Below, one piece after another: positions 38,846 through 49,600 of a DNA stretch of 64,000 nucleotides. Where the stretch lies: assembly GCA_944389425.1 (NCBI GenBank), contig CALXMH010000002.1, positions 46,665 through 110,664 of the forward strand, in the 5' to 3' direction. Source of the stretch: an uncultured Clostridia bacterium (lineage in GTDB: Bacteria > Bacillota > Clostridia > TANB77 > CAG-508). The notes beneath the pieces were generated by a model. It was not told the origin of the DNA and made no database searches. It saw only the letters and a program-made list of their open reading frames with translations. A program made the translations under genes and the position numbers. The stretch's first letter is position 1. Every line of letters begins with the position of its first letter.

Positions 38846-40231
38846 TTGAAAAATACTGAAATTGAAAAACAAATTGACTATATAAACAAAATACATAATT
38901 TACTGAATGGTAAAAATAAAAAATTTAGCATTTATACCATGGGATGTACACTAAACGAAAATGATTCTGAAAAAATAAGTGGAATGGCAACTAAAATGGG
39001 GTATTCAAAAACTGAAAATCTTATAGATGCTGATTTAATAATTTTTAATACTTGTTGCATAAGGGAAAATGCAGAAGAAAAACTTTTTGGAAAACTTGGA
39101 GAAGTAAAAAAGTTAAAAGAAAGCGGAGATGTTGTAATAGCAATTTGTGGTTGTATGATGCAACAAAATCATATTATAGAAAAAATTAAAAAGAGCTACA
39201 GATATGTAGACATAATCTTTGGAACACATACACTACATAAATTTCCAGAAGATTTATATAATTTATTAAGTCAAAAAGATAAAATTATAGATGTATTAGA
39301 TATAGATGGAGAAGTATATGAAGGACTTCCAATAAAAAGAGAAAGTAGCAGCAAAGCACTTGTTACAATAATGTATGGATGTAATAATTTTTGTACTTAT
39401 TGTATAGTGCCTTATGTTAGGGGAAGGGAAAGAAATAGAAAGCCAGAAGATATTTTAGATGAAATTACATCACTTGCAAAAGAAGGCTATAAAGAAGTTA
39501 CACTACTTGGACAAAATGTAAACTCATATAAAGGAAATGGATATGAAGGAATATATAATTTTGCAGATTTACTAAGAGCAGTAAATAAAATAAGTGGTAT
39601 TGAAGTAATTAACTTTATTTCTCCGCATCCAAAAGATTTTACAGATGATGTAATACTTGCTATAAAAGAATGTAAAAAAGTAAGTAGAATACTTCATTTG
39701 CCACTACAATCTGGAAGCACAAATGTACTTAAAAGAATGAATAGAAAATATACAAAAGAACAATATATTAATTTGGCAAATAAAATAAAATCACTTGTGC
39801 CTGATGTTGTATTTTCAACAGATATAATTGTAGGATTTCCAGGAGAAACAGAGGAAGATTTTGAAGATACGTTAGATGTTGTTAAACAAATAGGTTTTGA
39901 ACAAGTATTTATGTTTATATATTCCAAAAGAGTTGGCACACCAGCTGAAAAAATGGAAGACCAAATTCCAGATAAAACAAAACATGAAAGATTTAATAGA
40001 TTAAAACAGCTAGTAGAAAGTCAAATGCAAGAAAACAATAAAAAATATATAGGAACAATTCAAAATATTTTAATAGAAAGCAAAAGTAAAACTAATGATA
40101 ATATGCTTACAGGAAGAACAAAAACAAATAAAGTAGTAATTATTGAAGCACCAGACGATTTAATAGGAAAAATGGTTAATGTAAAAATAGTATCAGAACA
40201 TATGTGGTATTTGAAAGGTGAGATAGTATAA
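38846..40231 (+). CDS. miaB: tRNA-2-methylthio-N6-dimethylallyladenosine synthase MiaB
   Basis: 461 residues if started at TTG 38846, eight bases after GGGTG; GTG 38837 overlaps that site. A radical-SAM methylthiotransferase: an N-terminal UPF0004 cluster-binding domain (YTMGCTLNENDSEK, NTCCIREN, CGCMMQQ), the radical-SAM CxxxCxxC in YGCNNFCTYCIVPYVRGRE, and a TRAM domain at the C-terminus. It modifies A37 of tRNAs that read UNN codons, which stabilises codon pairing and limits frameshifting. Its stop overlaps mutS by one base. Because MiaB affects frame maintenance it is a relevant neighbour to the recoding seen here, but it is a standard housekeeping gene. Confidence 0.94.
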   Translation: MKNTEIEKQIDYINKIHNLLNGKNKKFSIYTMGCTLNENDSEKISGMATKMGYSKTENLIDADLIIFNTCCIRENAEEKLFGKLGEVKKLKESGDVVIAICGCMMQQNHIIEKIKKSYRYVDIIFGTHTLHKFPEDLYNLLSQKDKIIDVLDIDGEVYEGLPIKRESSSKALVTIMYGCNNFCTYCIVPYVRGRERNRKPEDILDEITSLAKEGYKEVTLLGQNVNSYKGNGYEGIYNFADLLRAVNKISGIEVINFISPHPKDFTDDVILAIKECKKVSRILHLPLQSGSTNVLKRMNRKYTKEQYINLANKIKSLVPDVVFSTDIIVGFPGETEEDFEDTLDVVKQIGFEQVFMFIYSKRVGTPAEKMEDQIPDKTKHERFNRLKQLVESQMQENNKKYIGTIQNILIESKSKTNDNMLTGRTKTNKVVIIEAPDDLIGKMVNVKIVSEHMWYLKGEIV

Positions 40232-42858
40232 TGATTATAGATGAAATTGATGTAAATATGCTAAGTCCTATGATGAAACATTATATAGAAACAAAAAATC
40301 AATATAGAGATTGTTTTTTATTTTATAGACTTGGTGATTTTTATGAAATGTTTTTTGATGACGCATTACTTGCATCAAGAGAATTAGAAATAACATTAAC
40401 AGGAAAAGATTGTGGACTTCCAGAAAGAGCTCCAATGTGTGGAATTCCTTTTCATGCAGCCGAAAGCTATATATCAAAATTAATTGAAAAGGGATATAAA
40501 GTTGCAATATGTGAACAATTAGAAGATCCAGCAACATGCAAGGGTATTGTAAAAAGGGATGTTGTAAGAATTGTAACTCCTGGAACCGTAATAGATTCTA
40601 ATATGCTAGATGAAAAAGAAAATAATTACATAATGTGTATTTATCAAAAAGGTTTATATTTTGGCATATCAGTTTGTGATATAACAACAGGTAATTTCTA
40701 CTCTTCTGAAATAAAAGATACAAATAATTTTCAAATTTTATTAGATGAAATAGCAAGATATAATCCAGCAGAGATTATCACAAATAAAATATTCTTATCA
40801 ATAGATGACGAAATTTCTCAAATTAAAGAAAGATTTAATGTATATATATCAAGTGTTGAACATGAATTATTTAACGAAGACCCAGGAGAATTACAAGAAT
40901 TTTTCAAATTTGTAGATAATGATGAAAATGTGATAAATAAATTGCCAGATAAATCATTATCTATTGCATCTATAAATGCACTATTAGAATATTTAAACAA
41001 TACACAAAAAGTAAAATTAGAACATATAAATACAATTAAAATATATGATATAAATAAGTACATGGTATTAGATATAAATGCTAGAAGACATTTAGAATTA
41101 ACAGAAAAAATGAGAGATAAAAATAAAAAGGGAACTCTTTTGTGGGTATTAGATAAAACATCTACTTCAATGGGAGGCAGACTTCTAAAAAGATGGATAA
41201 ACAATCCTATTTTATCAACAAAAAGAATAAATGAAAGACTTTATGCAGTAGAAGAATTAAAAAACAACCTAATTTTAAGAGATGACATAAAAGAAGCACT
41301 TAAAAAAGTTTATGATATAGAAAGACTAACAGGGAAAATAGCATTTGGAAATGCAAATGCAAGAGATATGGTTTCGCTTAAAATATCATTATCTATGCTA
41401 CCTGAAATAAAGCAACTTTTGAGTAGCACGAACTCTGATATGTTAAGTAGTTTATATAAAAATTTAGATGAATTAAAAGATATTTTCGAATTAATAGACT
41501 CTGCAATAGTGGAAGAGCCACCAATTGCTATTACAGAAGGTGGAATAATAAAATTAGGATATAATAAAGAAGTAGATACATACAGAAAGGCTACAACAGA
41601 AGGTAAAACATGGCTTATAGAATTGGAAGCAAAAGAAAAACAATTAACTGGAATAAAAAATTTAAAAGTTGGATATAACAAAATTTTTGGATATTATATA
41701 GAAGTATCTAAATCAAATTTAAATATGGTTCCAGATAGATATGTTAGAAAGCAAACATTAGCAAATGGAGAAAGATTTATAACAGAAGAATTAAAAAATT
41801 TAGAATCTCAAATATTAGGAGCACAAGAAAAATTAGTAGGATTAGAATATAGCATTTTCATAGAAATAAGAAATAAAATATCTAAACAAATAGAAAGAAT
41901 ACAGCAGACAGCAAATATAATATCAATAATAGATGTTTTAACAAGTTTCGCTGAAATATCATCAGACTATAATTATGTTATGCCAATTGTAGATGAATCT
42001 GGTGAAATTGACATTAAAGAAGGTAGACATCCAGTTATTGAAAAAATGCTTCCAAAAAACGAATTTGTTGCAAATGATACATATTTAAACAATGACGAAG
42101 ACAGGTTTTCAATAATTACAGGCCCTAATATGGCAGGTAAATCTACTTATATGAGGCAAGTAGCACTTATAACTATAATGGCACAAATCGGATGCTTTGT
42201 ACCAGCTTCATATGCTAAAATAGGGATAGTAGACAAAGTATTTACAAGAGTTGGAGCATCAGATGATTTAAGCATGGGTCAAAGTACATTTATGGTTGAA
42301 ATGAGTGAAGTTGCTACTATACTTAAAAATGCAACAAAAAATAGTTTAGTTATATTAGATGAAATTGGTAGAGGAACATCAACATATGATGGACTAGCTA
42401 TTGCATGGGCAGTTGTTGAATATATGTCTAATAAAGAAAAAATAGGTTGTAAAACATTGTTTGCAACACATTATCATGAGTTAACTGAGTTAGAAAATAA
42501 AATAGAAGGTGTAAAAAACTATTCTGTTGCAGTAAAAGAAAAAGGCGAGAATGTGATATTTCTAAGAAAAATTGTAAAAGGTGGTACAGACGAAAGTTAC
42601 GGAATACATGTTGCAAAACTTGCAGGAGTTCCACAAACAATTATAAAGCGTTCAAATGAAATTTTAAGAACATTAGAAAGAAAAGTAAAAATAAATTCAG
42701 AGCCAAAAGAAAATAAAAAAATAGTTTCTGGGCAATTAGACATGTATAATTATAAATTAGCAGATATTGCACATGAATTGGATAAAATTAATTTAAATGA
42801 ATTAACACCAATAGATGCATTAAATATTTTAGTTAAAATTAAAGAAAAAATGCAATAA
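40231..42858 (+). CDS. mutS: DNA mismatch repair protein MutS
   Basis: 875 residues, full length. The mismatch-reading Phe-x-Glu is in LGDFYEMFFDDA near residue 38. Connector, lever and clamp domains follow, and the ATPase domain has Walker A TGPNMAGKSTYMRQ near residue 630, the signature around DDLSMGQSTFMVEM and Walker B VILDEIGRGTSTYDG. It recognises mispairs and recruits MutL. The start overlaps the miaB stop by one base. In many Firmicutes mutL follows; here lysC follows after a terminator, so mutL is elsewhere. GCFVPA is encoded after ATC GGA, an out-of-frame CGG. Confidence 0.96.
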   Translation: MIIDEIDVNMLSPMMKHYIETKNQYRDCFLFYRLGDFYEMFFDDALLASRELEITLTGKDCGLPERAPMCGIPFHAAESYISKLIEKGYKVAICEQLEDPATCKGIVKRDVVRIVTPGTVIDSNMLDEKENNYIMCIYQKGLYFGISVCDITTGNFYSSEIKDTNNFQILLDEIARYNPAEIITNKIFLSIDDEISQIKERFNVYISSVEHELFNEDPGELQEFFKFVDNDENVINKLPDKSLSIASINALLEYLNNTQKVKLEHINTIKIYDINKYMVLDINARRHLELTEKMRDKNKKGTLLWVLDKTSTSMGGRLLKRWINNPILSTKRINERLYAVEELKNNLILRDDIKEALKKVYDIERLTGKIAFGNANARDMVSLKISLSMLPEIKQLLSSTNSDMLSSLYKNLDELKDIFELIDSAIVEEPPIAITEGGIIKLGYNKEVDTYRKATTEGKTWLIELEAKEKQLTGIKNLKVGYNKIFGYYIEVSKSNLNMVPDRYVRKQTLANGERFITEELKNLESQILGAQEKLVGLEYSIFIEIRNKISKQIERIQQTANIISIIDVLTSFAEISSDYNYVMPIVDESGEIDIKEGRHPVIEKMLPKNEFVANDTYLNNDEDRFSIITGPNMAGKSTYMRQVALITIMAQIGCFVPASYAKIGIVDKVFTRVGASDDLSMGQSTFMVEMSEVATILKNATKNSLVILDEIGRGTSTYDGLAIAWAVVEYMSNKEKIGCKTLFATHYHELTELENKIEGVKNYSVAVKEKGENVIFLRKIVKGGTDESYGIHVAKLAGVPQTIIKRSNEILRTLERKVKINSEPKENKKIVSGQLDMYNYKLADIAHELDKINLNELTPIDALNILVKIKEKMQ

Positions 42859-42882
42859 CAAAAACAAAAATAAAACATATAA

Positions 42883-42926
42883 TATACGAGAAAGAATTAT
42901 AATTAAATCTTTCTCGTATATTTTTT
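42883..42926 (+). terminator. Terminator after mutS
   Basis: TATACGAGAAAGA (42883-42895) pairs with TCTTTCTCGTATA (42908-42920) and is followed by a six-base T run. It lies directly ahead of the lysC ribosome site. Confidence 0.85.
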
Positions 42927-42946
42927 ATAAAAGAGGTCCTAGAATT

Positions 42947-43934
42947 ATGGGCATAGTAGTACAAAAATTTGGTGGTAAATTAATTTCTACAAAACAAAAA
43001 ATGCAAAAAATAGCGGAAATTATAATTAATACAAAAAAGCAAGGAAATAATCCAGTAGTTGTAATTTCTGCAATTGGAGATACAACAGATAACTTACAAT
43101 CTAAAATAAATAATATTACTTCCAATGCTATAAAAAGGGAAGTAGATGTTGTATTATCAACAGGTGAGCAAATTTCAATGGGACTTTTAGCTATAATGCT
43201 AAATAATTGGGGATATAAAGCCATAAGTCTAACAGGGAGTCAAGCCCGGAATACTAACTGACTCATGTTTTACAGATGCTAATATATTAAGTATAAATAC
43301 TGCAAAAATTAACAAATTTATAGCTAATGATTATATTGTTATTGTAGCAGGATTCCAAGGTGTAAACGAAAATGAAGATATTACTACATTAGGTAGAGGA
43401 GGTTCAGACACAACAGCTGTATATTTGGCGAAAGCATTAAATGCAGATTATTTAGAAATATATAAGGACACTGAAAGCATCTGCACAGCAGACCCTAAAT
43501 TAATTTCAACTTCTAAAAGGCTTGAGCAAATAGGCTATAACCAAATGATAGATTTAGCAAAAACAGGTTCAAAAGTATTAGCGCTGAAATCAATACAATA
43601 TGCAAAAAATAATGATATCACTATTATTGTTAAATCTACTAATAACCCAAATATAAAAACAGTAATTTCAAAAAAGGAGCTTAAGGAGAATATTCCATTC
43701 ATAAGTTGTTCAATAAAAAAATTTTCTAGCAGAGTAGATATAATATCTGTAATTAAAAATCGAAATTATGCTGGAAAAGCAAATATTAAAAATATAATGC
43801 AAGAAATTGTACATAATTATAAAATATATGATTATTTATGGGAAGTTGAGGGAAATAGAATAGGTTTGTTTATAAATAATAAAAATTCAAAAGAGATAAT
43901 TAAAAATATACATGATAAACTAATAACATTATAG
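42947..43934 (+). CDS. lysC: Aspartate kinase, one +1 CGG shift
   Basis: Joining at C43247 gives 328 residues. The amino-acid-kinase domain has the substrate-binding start VVQKFGGKLIST, the VVISAIGDTTD strand, STGEQISMGLLA, and after the junction GRGGSDTTAVYLAKAL and DTESICTADPKL, all aspartokinase signatures. It makes beta-aspartyl phosphate, the first step of lysine, threonine and diaminopimelate synthesis. The regulatory end is short: one recognisable ACT-like unit (SCSIKKFSSRVDIISVI) and a diverged second one, against about 400 residues in typical enzymes. It therefore may be less sensitive to feedback. The frame before the shift has only the first quarter, which cannot fold alone. Confidence 0.88.
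43247..43249 (+). other. +1 recoding site CGGA in lysC
   Basis: Zero frame: CAA GCC CGG AAT ACT AAC TGA, a stop three codons on. Dropping the C gives S-Q-A-G-I-L-T-D-S, the conserved aspartokinase loop (N-A-G-I-x-T-D). The restored residue is the family glycine. Confidence 0.9.
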
Positions 43935-43970
43935 AAATAAGGTTCATTTTTAATGTACCTTATTTTTTAG
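43935..43970 (+). terminator. Terminator after lysC
   Basis: AAATAAGGT (43935-43943) pairs with ACCTTATTT (43957-43965) and is followed by Ts. Confidence 0.75.
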
Positions 43971-44025
43971 TTCTAAAATAGACAAGATGTGAATATATAT
44001 ATTTATAGCAAAGGAGTGATTTATT

Positions 44026-44322
44026 ATGAATATGGATGAAAGAAAGACAGTTGCAAGTAGTGTAATACAGAATATAATATTAGAAAATAGGAGTAAACTT
44101 AGTATATCAGGAGTATTAGATGTACTAAGTTTTGATGATCAAGTAGTGATTTTAGAGACAGATTTAGGATTACTTACAGTTAAGGGAGAAAATTTGAGGA
44201 TAAATAAATTAAGTATAGATACTTCTGAGGTAATTGTAGAAGGAGATATATCTGGCTTAACATATTCAGATAAAGATATTAATAAAACTAGCAATTCCAT
44301 TTTTGGAAAAATATTTAAATAA
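44026..44322 (+). CDS. yabP: Sporulation protein YabP
   Basis: 98 residues. A beta-rich protein with the YabP/YqfC features RSKLSISGVLDVLSFDDQ and LETDLGLLTVKGENLRI. In Bacillus YabP is made in the mother cell under sigma-E and is needed for cortex formation with YabQ, whose gene starts 11 bases later here. A tandem yabP-yabQ-divIC order is the standard arrangement in spore formers. The ribosome site is AAAGGAGTG. Confidence 0.9.
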   Translation: MNMDERKTVASSVIQNIILENRSKLSISGVLDVLSFDDQVVILETDLGLLTVKGENLRINKLSIDTSEVIVEGDISGLTYSDKDINKTSNSIFGKIFK

Positions 44323-44333
44323 AGGAGAATATT

Positions 44334-44819
44334 TTGGATAATTTTGCAATATCACAGGCTCATGTTTTTCTAATTTTTATTTTAAATGGAATTGTAATAG
44401 CTTTCATATTTGATATATTCAGAATATTTAGGAAAAGTTTTCAAACTCCTGATTGGATTACATATATAGAAGATATTATATTTTGGTTTATCACATGTAT
44501 AATTTTGGCATATAGCATATATACATACAATAATGGTCAAATAAGGCTATTTATGTTTATAGGGTTAATTATAGGTGCAATTTTATATATATTAACAGTT
44601 AGCAAGCATATAATAAAATTAAGTGTAAAAATAATACAATTTTTAAAAAAGATAATCGTCAAAATAATATATTATATTACATATCCTGCTAAAATAATAT
44701 TGAAAATAATTAGAAAACTGTTATTAAAGCCAATTTGTTTTATTTTTATAAATTTCAGACGAAATATTTACAAGTTTTTACAAAAAAATTTAAAAAAATC
44801 TTTAAAAACAAGCAAATAA
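44334..44819 (+). CDS. yabQ: Spore cortex biosynthesis protein YabQ
   Basis: 161 residues from TTG 44334 behind AAAGGAG. Three membrane spans (about 8-30, 45-65, 75-92) form the YabQ core with GIVIAFIFDIFRIFRK and DWITYIEDIIFWFI. The rest is a very basic, lysine-rich helical tail. YabQ localises to the outer forespore membrane in Bacillus and is needed for cortex synthesis. It follows yabP directly and precedes divIC. Confidence 0.9.
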   Translation: MDNFAISQAHVFLIFILNGIVIAFIFDIFRIFRKSFQTPDWITYIEDIIFWFITCIILAYSIYTYNNGQIRLFMFIGLIIGAILYILTVSKHIIKLSVKIIQFLKKIIVKIIYYITYPAKIILKIIRKLLLKPICFIFINFRRNIYKFLQKNLKKSLKTSK

Positions 44820-44895
44820 AAAAGGATTTATAATTTTTTTGTAGAATATTATATTTATGAGTTGAAAATTTTTTATACTGGAGATAAAATAATTT

Positions 44896-45177
44896 ATGAA
44901 GATTTTGAAGTCAAAGAAATTTTATAAAAAAATACTTTTTGTTATAATAGGTATATATATAATAAGCATTTTTATAAATCAACAAAAAACATTAGATTCT
45001 TATAAAAACAATCAAGAATATTATGCAAAACAAATACAAGAACAAACTGAATATAAGGAAAGCTTGCTAGCAAAAAAAGATAATCTAAATTCGCCTGAAT
45101 ATATAGAAGAAATTGCTAGAGAAAAATTAGATATGTATTTACCAAATGAAAAAATATATATAGATCAAGATAAATAA
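44896..45177 (+). CDS. divIC: DivIC/FtsL-type septum formation protein
   Basis: 93 residues with one N-terminal membrane span ([15 protein letters not shown]) followed by a coiled coil (residues 30-70) and the typical end [21 protein letters not shown]. Proteins of this type form a complex with FtsB/FtsL and DivIB that activates septal peptidoglycan synthesis. Position after yabP-yabQ is conserved among spore formers. No terminator is visible before rho. Confidence 0.85.
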   Translation: MKILKSKKFYKKILFVIIGIYIISIFINQQKTLDSYKNNQEYYAKQIQEQTEYKESLLAKKDNLNSPEYIEEIAREKLDMYLPNEKIYIDQDK

Positions 45178-45226
45178 GAAGCTATATAACACCTATATAG
45201 TTTCTATTTTTAGTAAGGGGGCATTT

Positions 45227-46393
45227 ATGGAAGAAGAAGAAAAATTATTAGATAACAATTCAAATACATACAAATTAACAAATGAAGGTGATAATATAAT
45301 AGAAGGTGTGCTTGAAGTTATGCCAGATGGATATGGATTTTTAAGAGGGCATAATTATTTACCAAGTCCTAAGGATGTATATGTTTCACCAATTCAAATT
45401 AAAAGATTTAAATTAAATACTGGTGATAAAATAAAAGGAATATCTAGAACATCATCAGAAGAAAAATTTCCAGCATTAATATTCGTTGGAGAAGTAAATG
45501 ATGAGCATCCTGAAATTGCAATGAAAAGAATACCATTTGATGATTTGACACCGATTTATCCAAATGAAAGACTAAAATTGGAAACTACACCAAATGAGTA
45601 TACTATGAGATTAGTTGATTTATTATCTCCAATAGGAAAAGGTCAAAGAGGAATGATAGTAGCTCCTCCAAAAGCTGGAAAAACAACAATTTTAAAGAAA
45701 ATAGCAGATAGCATTACAACTAATAATCCAGAAGTTGAACTAATAGTATTATTAATAGACGAAAGACCAGAAGAAGTTACAGATATGAGACGTTCAATAA
45801 AAGGAGATGTAATTTATTCAACATTTGATGAATTACCAGAACATCATGTAAAAGTAGCTGAAATGGTTTTAGAAAGAGCAAAAAGATTAGTAGAGCAGAA
45901 AAAAGATGTTGTTGTAATATTAGATAGTATAACAAGATTAGCAAGAGCATATAACTTGGTTATACCATCATCAGGAAGAACACTTTCTGGTGGGTTAGAT
46001 CCAAATGCATTACATAAACCAAAAAGATTTTTTGGAGCTGCAAGAAATACAGAAGATGCAGGAAGCCTTACAATACTTGCAAGTGCACTTATTGAAACAG
46101 GAAGTAAAATGGATGATGTTATATTTGAAGAGTTTAAAGGAACTGGAAATATGGAAGTTCATTTAGATAGAAAGCTATCTGAAAAACGTATATTCCCAGC
46201 AATAGACATAAATAAATCTGGAACAAGAAGAGAAGAATTATTATTATCACCAAAAGAGCTTGAAACAGTTTATGCACTAAGAAAAGCAATGAATAATATG
46301 CCAGTAGCTGATATGACAGAAAAATTAATTACTCAAATACTTGCAACTAAAACAAATGACGAATTTTTAGATAAAATAAAAGATATACTTTAA
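45227..46393 (+). CDS. rho: Transcription termination factor Rho
   Basis: 388 residues, at the short end for Rho because the N-terminal helical subdomain is nearly absent. The RNA-binding OB fold starts with [16 protein letters not shown]. The RecA-like ATPase has Walker A in [17 protein letters not shown] near residue 145, Walker [17 protein letters not shown], and the Q and R loops in [18 protein letters not shown] and [16 protein letters not shown]. It forms a hexamer that ends transcription at unstructured RNA. It lies just before the Cas9 island and marks its left border; no terminator separates it from the tracrRNA promoter. Confidence 0.96.
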   Translation: MEEEEKLLDNNSNTYKLTNEGDNIIEGVLEVMPDGYGFLRGHNYLPSPKDVYVSPIQIKRFKLNTGDKIKGISRTSSEEKFPALIFVGEVNDEHPEIAMKRIPFDDLTPIYPNERLKLETTPNEYTMRLVDLLSPIGKGQRGMIVAPPKAGKTTILKKIADSITTNNPEVELIVLLIDERPEEVTDMRRSIKGDVIYSTFDELPEHHVKVAEMVLERAKRLVEQKKDVVVILDSITRLARAYNLVIPSSGRTLSGGLDPNALHKPKRFFGAARNTEDAGSLTILASALIETGSKMDDVIFEEFKGTGNMEVHLDRKLSEKRIFPAIDINKSGTRREELLLSPKELETVYALRKAMNNMPVADMTEKLITQILATKTNDEFLDKIKDIL

Positions 46394-46401
46394 TAATATT
46401 A

Positions 46402-46430
46402 TTGACAAAATAAAAATTGTATTATATTAT
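46402..46430 (+). promoter_or_regulatory. Sigma-A promoter of the tracrRNA
   Basis: A perfect TTGACA at 46402-46407 and TATTAT at 46425-46430 with a 17-base spacer. The predicted start near 46437 falls at a GTACTT/AAGTAC hairpin that begins the RNA. Confidence 0.75.
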
Positions 46431-46436
46431 TTATTT

Positions 46437-46546
46437 GTACTTTCTTTAAGTACATAATCATATCAATAAATCAAATAGGTTGTTATAATAAGACCTATAA
46501 GCGTTGTAGAGCACTAGCTGTCCTTTTAAAGGGCAGCTATCTCTTT
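46437..46546 (+). ncRNA. tracrRNA of the dead Cas9 system
   Basis: About 110 bases between a strong promoter and a hairpin terminator, directly ahead of the Cas9 gene. Elements in order: a 5' hairpin (46437-46453), an anti-repeat (46459-46489), the AATAAG-GCC-like nexus segment ATAATAAGACCTATAAG, then GCGTTGTAGAGC. The order and wording resemble the Neisseria-type II-C tracrRNA (TACAATAAGGCC...GCAACGCTCTGCC). The anti-repeat pairs with the repeat found at 49819-49849: 12 perfect pairs, an internal region of 10 by 10 with few pairs, then 9 pairs including one G-U. That is the normal upper stem, bulge, lower stem plan of a crRNA-tracrRNA duplex. Confidence 0.8.
46515..46546 (+). terminator. tracrRNA terminator hairpin
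   Basis: TAGCTGTCC (46515-46523) pairs with GGGCAGCTA (46531-46539) around TTTTAAA and is followed by TCTCTTT. It occupies the place of the terminal stem-loop in other tracrRNAs. Confidence 0.7.
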
Positions 46547-46567
46547 ATATAGACTTTTTACTTCAAA

Positions 46568-46597
46568 TTGACAATATATTTCATAAAATGATATAAT
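46568..46597 (+). promoter_or_regulatory. Sigma-A promoter of the Cas9 gene
   Basis: A perfect TTGACA at 46568-46573 and a perfect TATAAT at 46592-46597 with an 18-base spacer, 26 bases before the start codon; AGGTGG is the ribosome site. A near-consensus promoter argues against decay of the gene. Confidence 0.8.
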
Positions 46598-46622
46598 CAA
46601 CCATATAAAGTTAGGTGGTTTT

Positions 46623-49600
46623 ATGAGATATAGATTAGGATTAGATATTGGTGTATCCAGTTGCGGATGGGCTGTTATAGAGCATGATGAGACTGGTGAG
46701 CCAATTAGGCTTAAAGATTTAGGTGTTAGAATGTTTGATATTGCAGAAACTCCAAAAGATGGCTCACCTTTATCTAAAGCTAGAAGAGAAGCTAGAAGTA
46801 TTAGAAGAAGAATTAGAAGAAGAAAACATAGAATTATTAGAGTAAAAAGATTATTAGTAAAATACAATATATTAACAGAAATCGAAATAGAAAATCTATA
46901 TGATTCAATTGATTTTAATGATAATATTTATAAATTAAGAGTAGAAGCATTAGATAAAAAAATAGACAATAAAAATCTTGCCAGGATATTAATACATATG
47001 GTAAAAAAAAGAGGATATAAATCAAATGTTTTATTAGAAACAGATGCAAAAGATGAAGATGGAAAAGTATTAACTGCAACAAAAGAAAATACTCAACTAA
47101 TGTTAGACAATGGATACAGAACAGTTGCAGAAATGTATTTAAATGATAATAAATTTAAAATTTATCTTCCAAGTGGAAAAGTTATAAATAAAATTAGAAA
47201 TTCAACTGGAAAATACAATTCAACAGTATTAAGACAACAATTACGAGAAGAAGTATTCCTAATTTTATACAAGCAAAAACAATTAAATAATCTTGTAACA
47301 CAAGAATTTATAAAAGAATACCTAAATATCTTTGATTCGCAAAGAGACTATGATGAAGGTGTAGGAAAGAAATATACAAAATTACAAATAGATAAAATGC
47401 TTGGTAAATGTATATTTGAAAAAAATGAAAATAGAGCAGTAAAAGCAAGTTACTCATTTGAATATTTTGATTTATTAAAACAATTAAATAATATAATAAT
47501 AGAAAAAACAATTATTAAAAACAATTATAGAACTATTAAAAAAAGAAAACTAACCAAAGAAGAAATCAAGAAAATAATAAATCTTGTTAAATATCAATCA
47601 CAAGTTCGATATATAGATATCAGAAAAGAATTAAATTTATCAGTTTATGAAAGATTTTGCAATATAGAATATAGTTCAATATCAGAATTTTCCGACATTG
47701 TAAACAAAAAAGCAGAAAGAAAACCTAAAATAGAAGGATTTGAAGCATATAACAGATTGAAACATGCCTTATATTATGTAGATGACACTCTCTTGGAAAA
47801 ACTAACTGTTCAAGAATTAGACGATATTGGATATATATTAACAGTATATAAAAGTAATGACAAAAGAATAGCTAAATTTGCAGAACATAATATTAATTTA
47901 CCAGATTATGCAATACAAGAACTACTTAAAATATCTTTTATAGAAATTTCCTATCTATCATTAAAAGCAATAAAAAAACTTACTCCATATTTAGAAAATG
48001 GAATTTCATATAATCAGGTAGTAGATAAGGTATATCCTAAAATTTATACAAATGCAAGTGATTTAAATAGTCAAATACTTTCTCCAATTGCAAGAAGAGC
48101 AATATCTCAGACTATAAAAGTAATTAATGCTGTAACAAATAAATATGGCAGTCCAGATACAATCATAGTAAAAATTTCAAGCGAAATTGGACAAAGTAGG
48201 GGAGACAGAGAAAAAATAAGAAAACAGATAGAAGAAAATCTTGCTAAAACAAAAAAAATAAAAGAAGAATTAGCAGCACTTGATGTAAAACAATCTGGAA
48301 CAAATATTGCAAAATATAAACTATGGAGACAACAAAATGAATATTGTATATATTCTGGTAAAAAAATAGATATAGACTCATTATTTACAGAAGATACAAG
48401 CATAGACTATATTATACCATTTCATATGTGTTTTGATGACACATACAAAAATAAAGTTTTAGTTTTATCCTCAGAAGCAAAACAAAAAGGAATTTTACTT
48501 CCATATACATATATTAATAAAATGAATAGAAATTTAGAAGAATATGAAACACGTGTTAGTATGCTTGTTAGAGGATATGGTAAGAAAAGTAGACTAATGA
48601 GATCTTCCATTGAAAAAGAAGAAGTAATATCATGGAGAAACAGAAATATTCAAGATACACAATTTATTGCAAAATGGCTAAAAAACTATATTGAGAATAA
48701 TATTAAATTTACTGAATGCGAAAAATACAATACAAAGGTAATAATAACTTCTGAAAATTTAGTATCTTTTGTTGGAAAAAAATTAGGATTATTAAGTAAT
48801 CAAATATTTGGTGATACTAAATATTCATTAAATGCATTATCAGTAGTTTGTATTTCTCGTGATATGCTAAATAAAATAATATTATATAGCAAAACGAAAA
48901 ATATGTCAGAATTTCCTACTCCATGGGAAAATTTTAGAAATGATATAAATAATATACCACCAATTTTTGTTTCACGTTCACCAAAAAGAAAAATAACTGG
49001 TAGTGCACATGACGAAACATTACGAAGAGGTATAGCAAGTGGTAATGGATATAAATGTATTAGTAAAACAGATATAAAGAAATTAAAACTAAATTTAAAT
49101 GGAGAAATTGACTCATATTACGAAAAAGCAAAACACAGTGATAAAGCTTTATATAGTGCATTAAAGGAAAAATTAACAGAAAATGGGGGAGATGCAAAAA
49201 GTGCATTTATTTTGCCTTTTTACAAAAAAAATAAAGAAGGAAATTTCGAAAACATAGTAAAAAAAGTAAAATTAGAATCATATGCTAGATTACCAATAAA
49301 GCTAAAAAACAAAGCAATAGCAACAAATGGAACTATAATAAGAATTGATGTATTTAAAGTGGAAAACGAAGGGTATTATCTTGTACCAATATATGTTAGC
49401 GACACAGTAGTTAATAAATTACCAAACAAAGCATGTATTTCGAAAAAACCATATAAGGATTGGCCAACAATGGATGATAAATATTTCATATTTTCATTAT
49501 ATCCAAAAGATTTAGTATATTTAAAATTTAGAACTCCAATAAATTTTCACTCAAACAATACATTAAATGAAATAATGGAAGTAGATGAAATATTAGCATA

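Noticed and set aside
42883..42946. Lysine riboswitch or attenuator ahead of lysC
   Set aside because: The leader is only about 85 bases after mutS and contains just a simple terminator hairpin.
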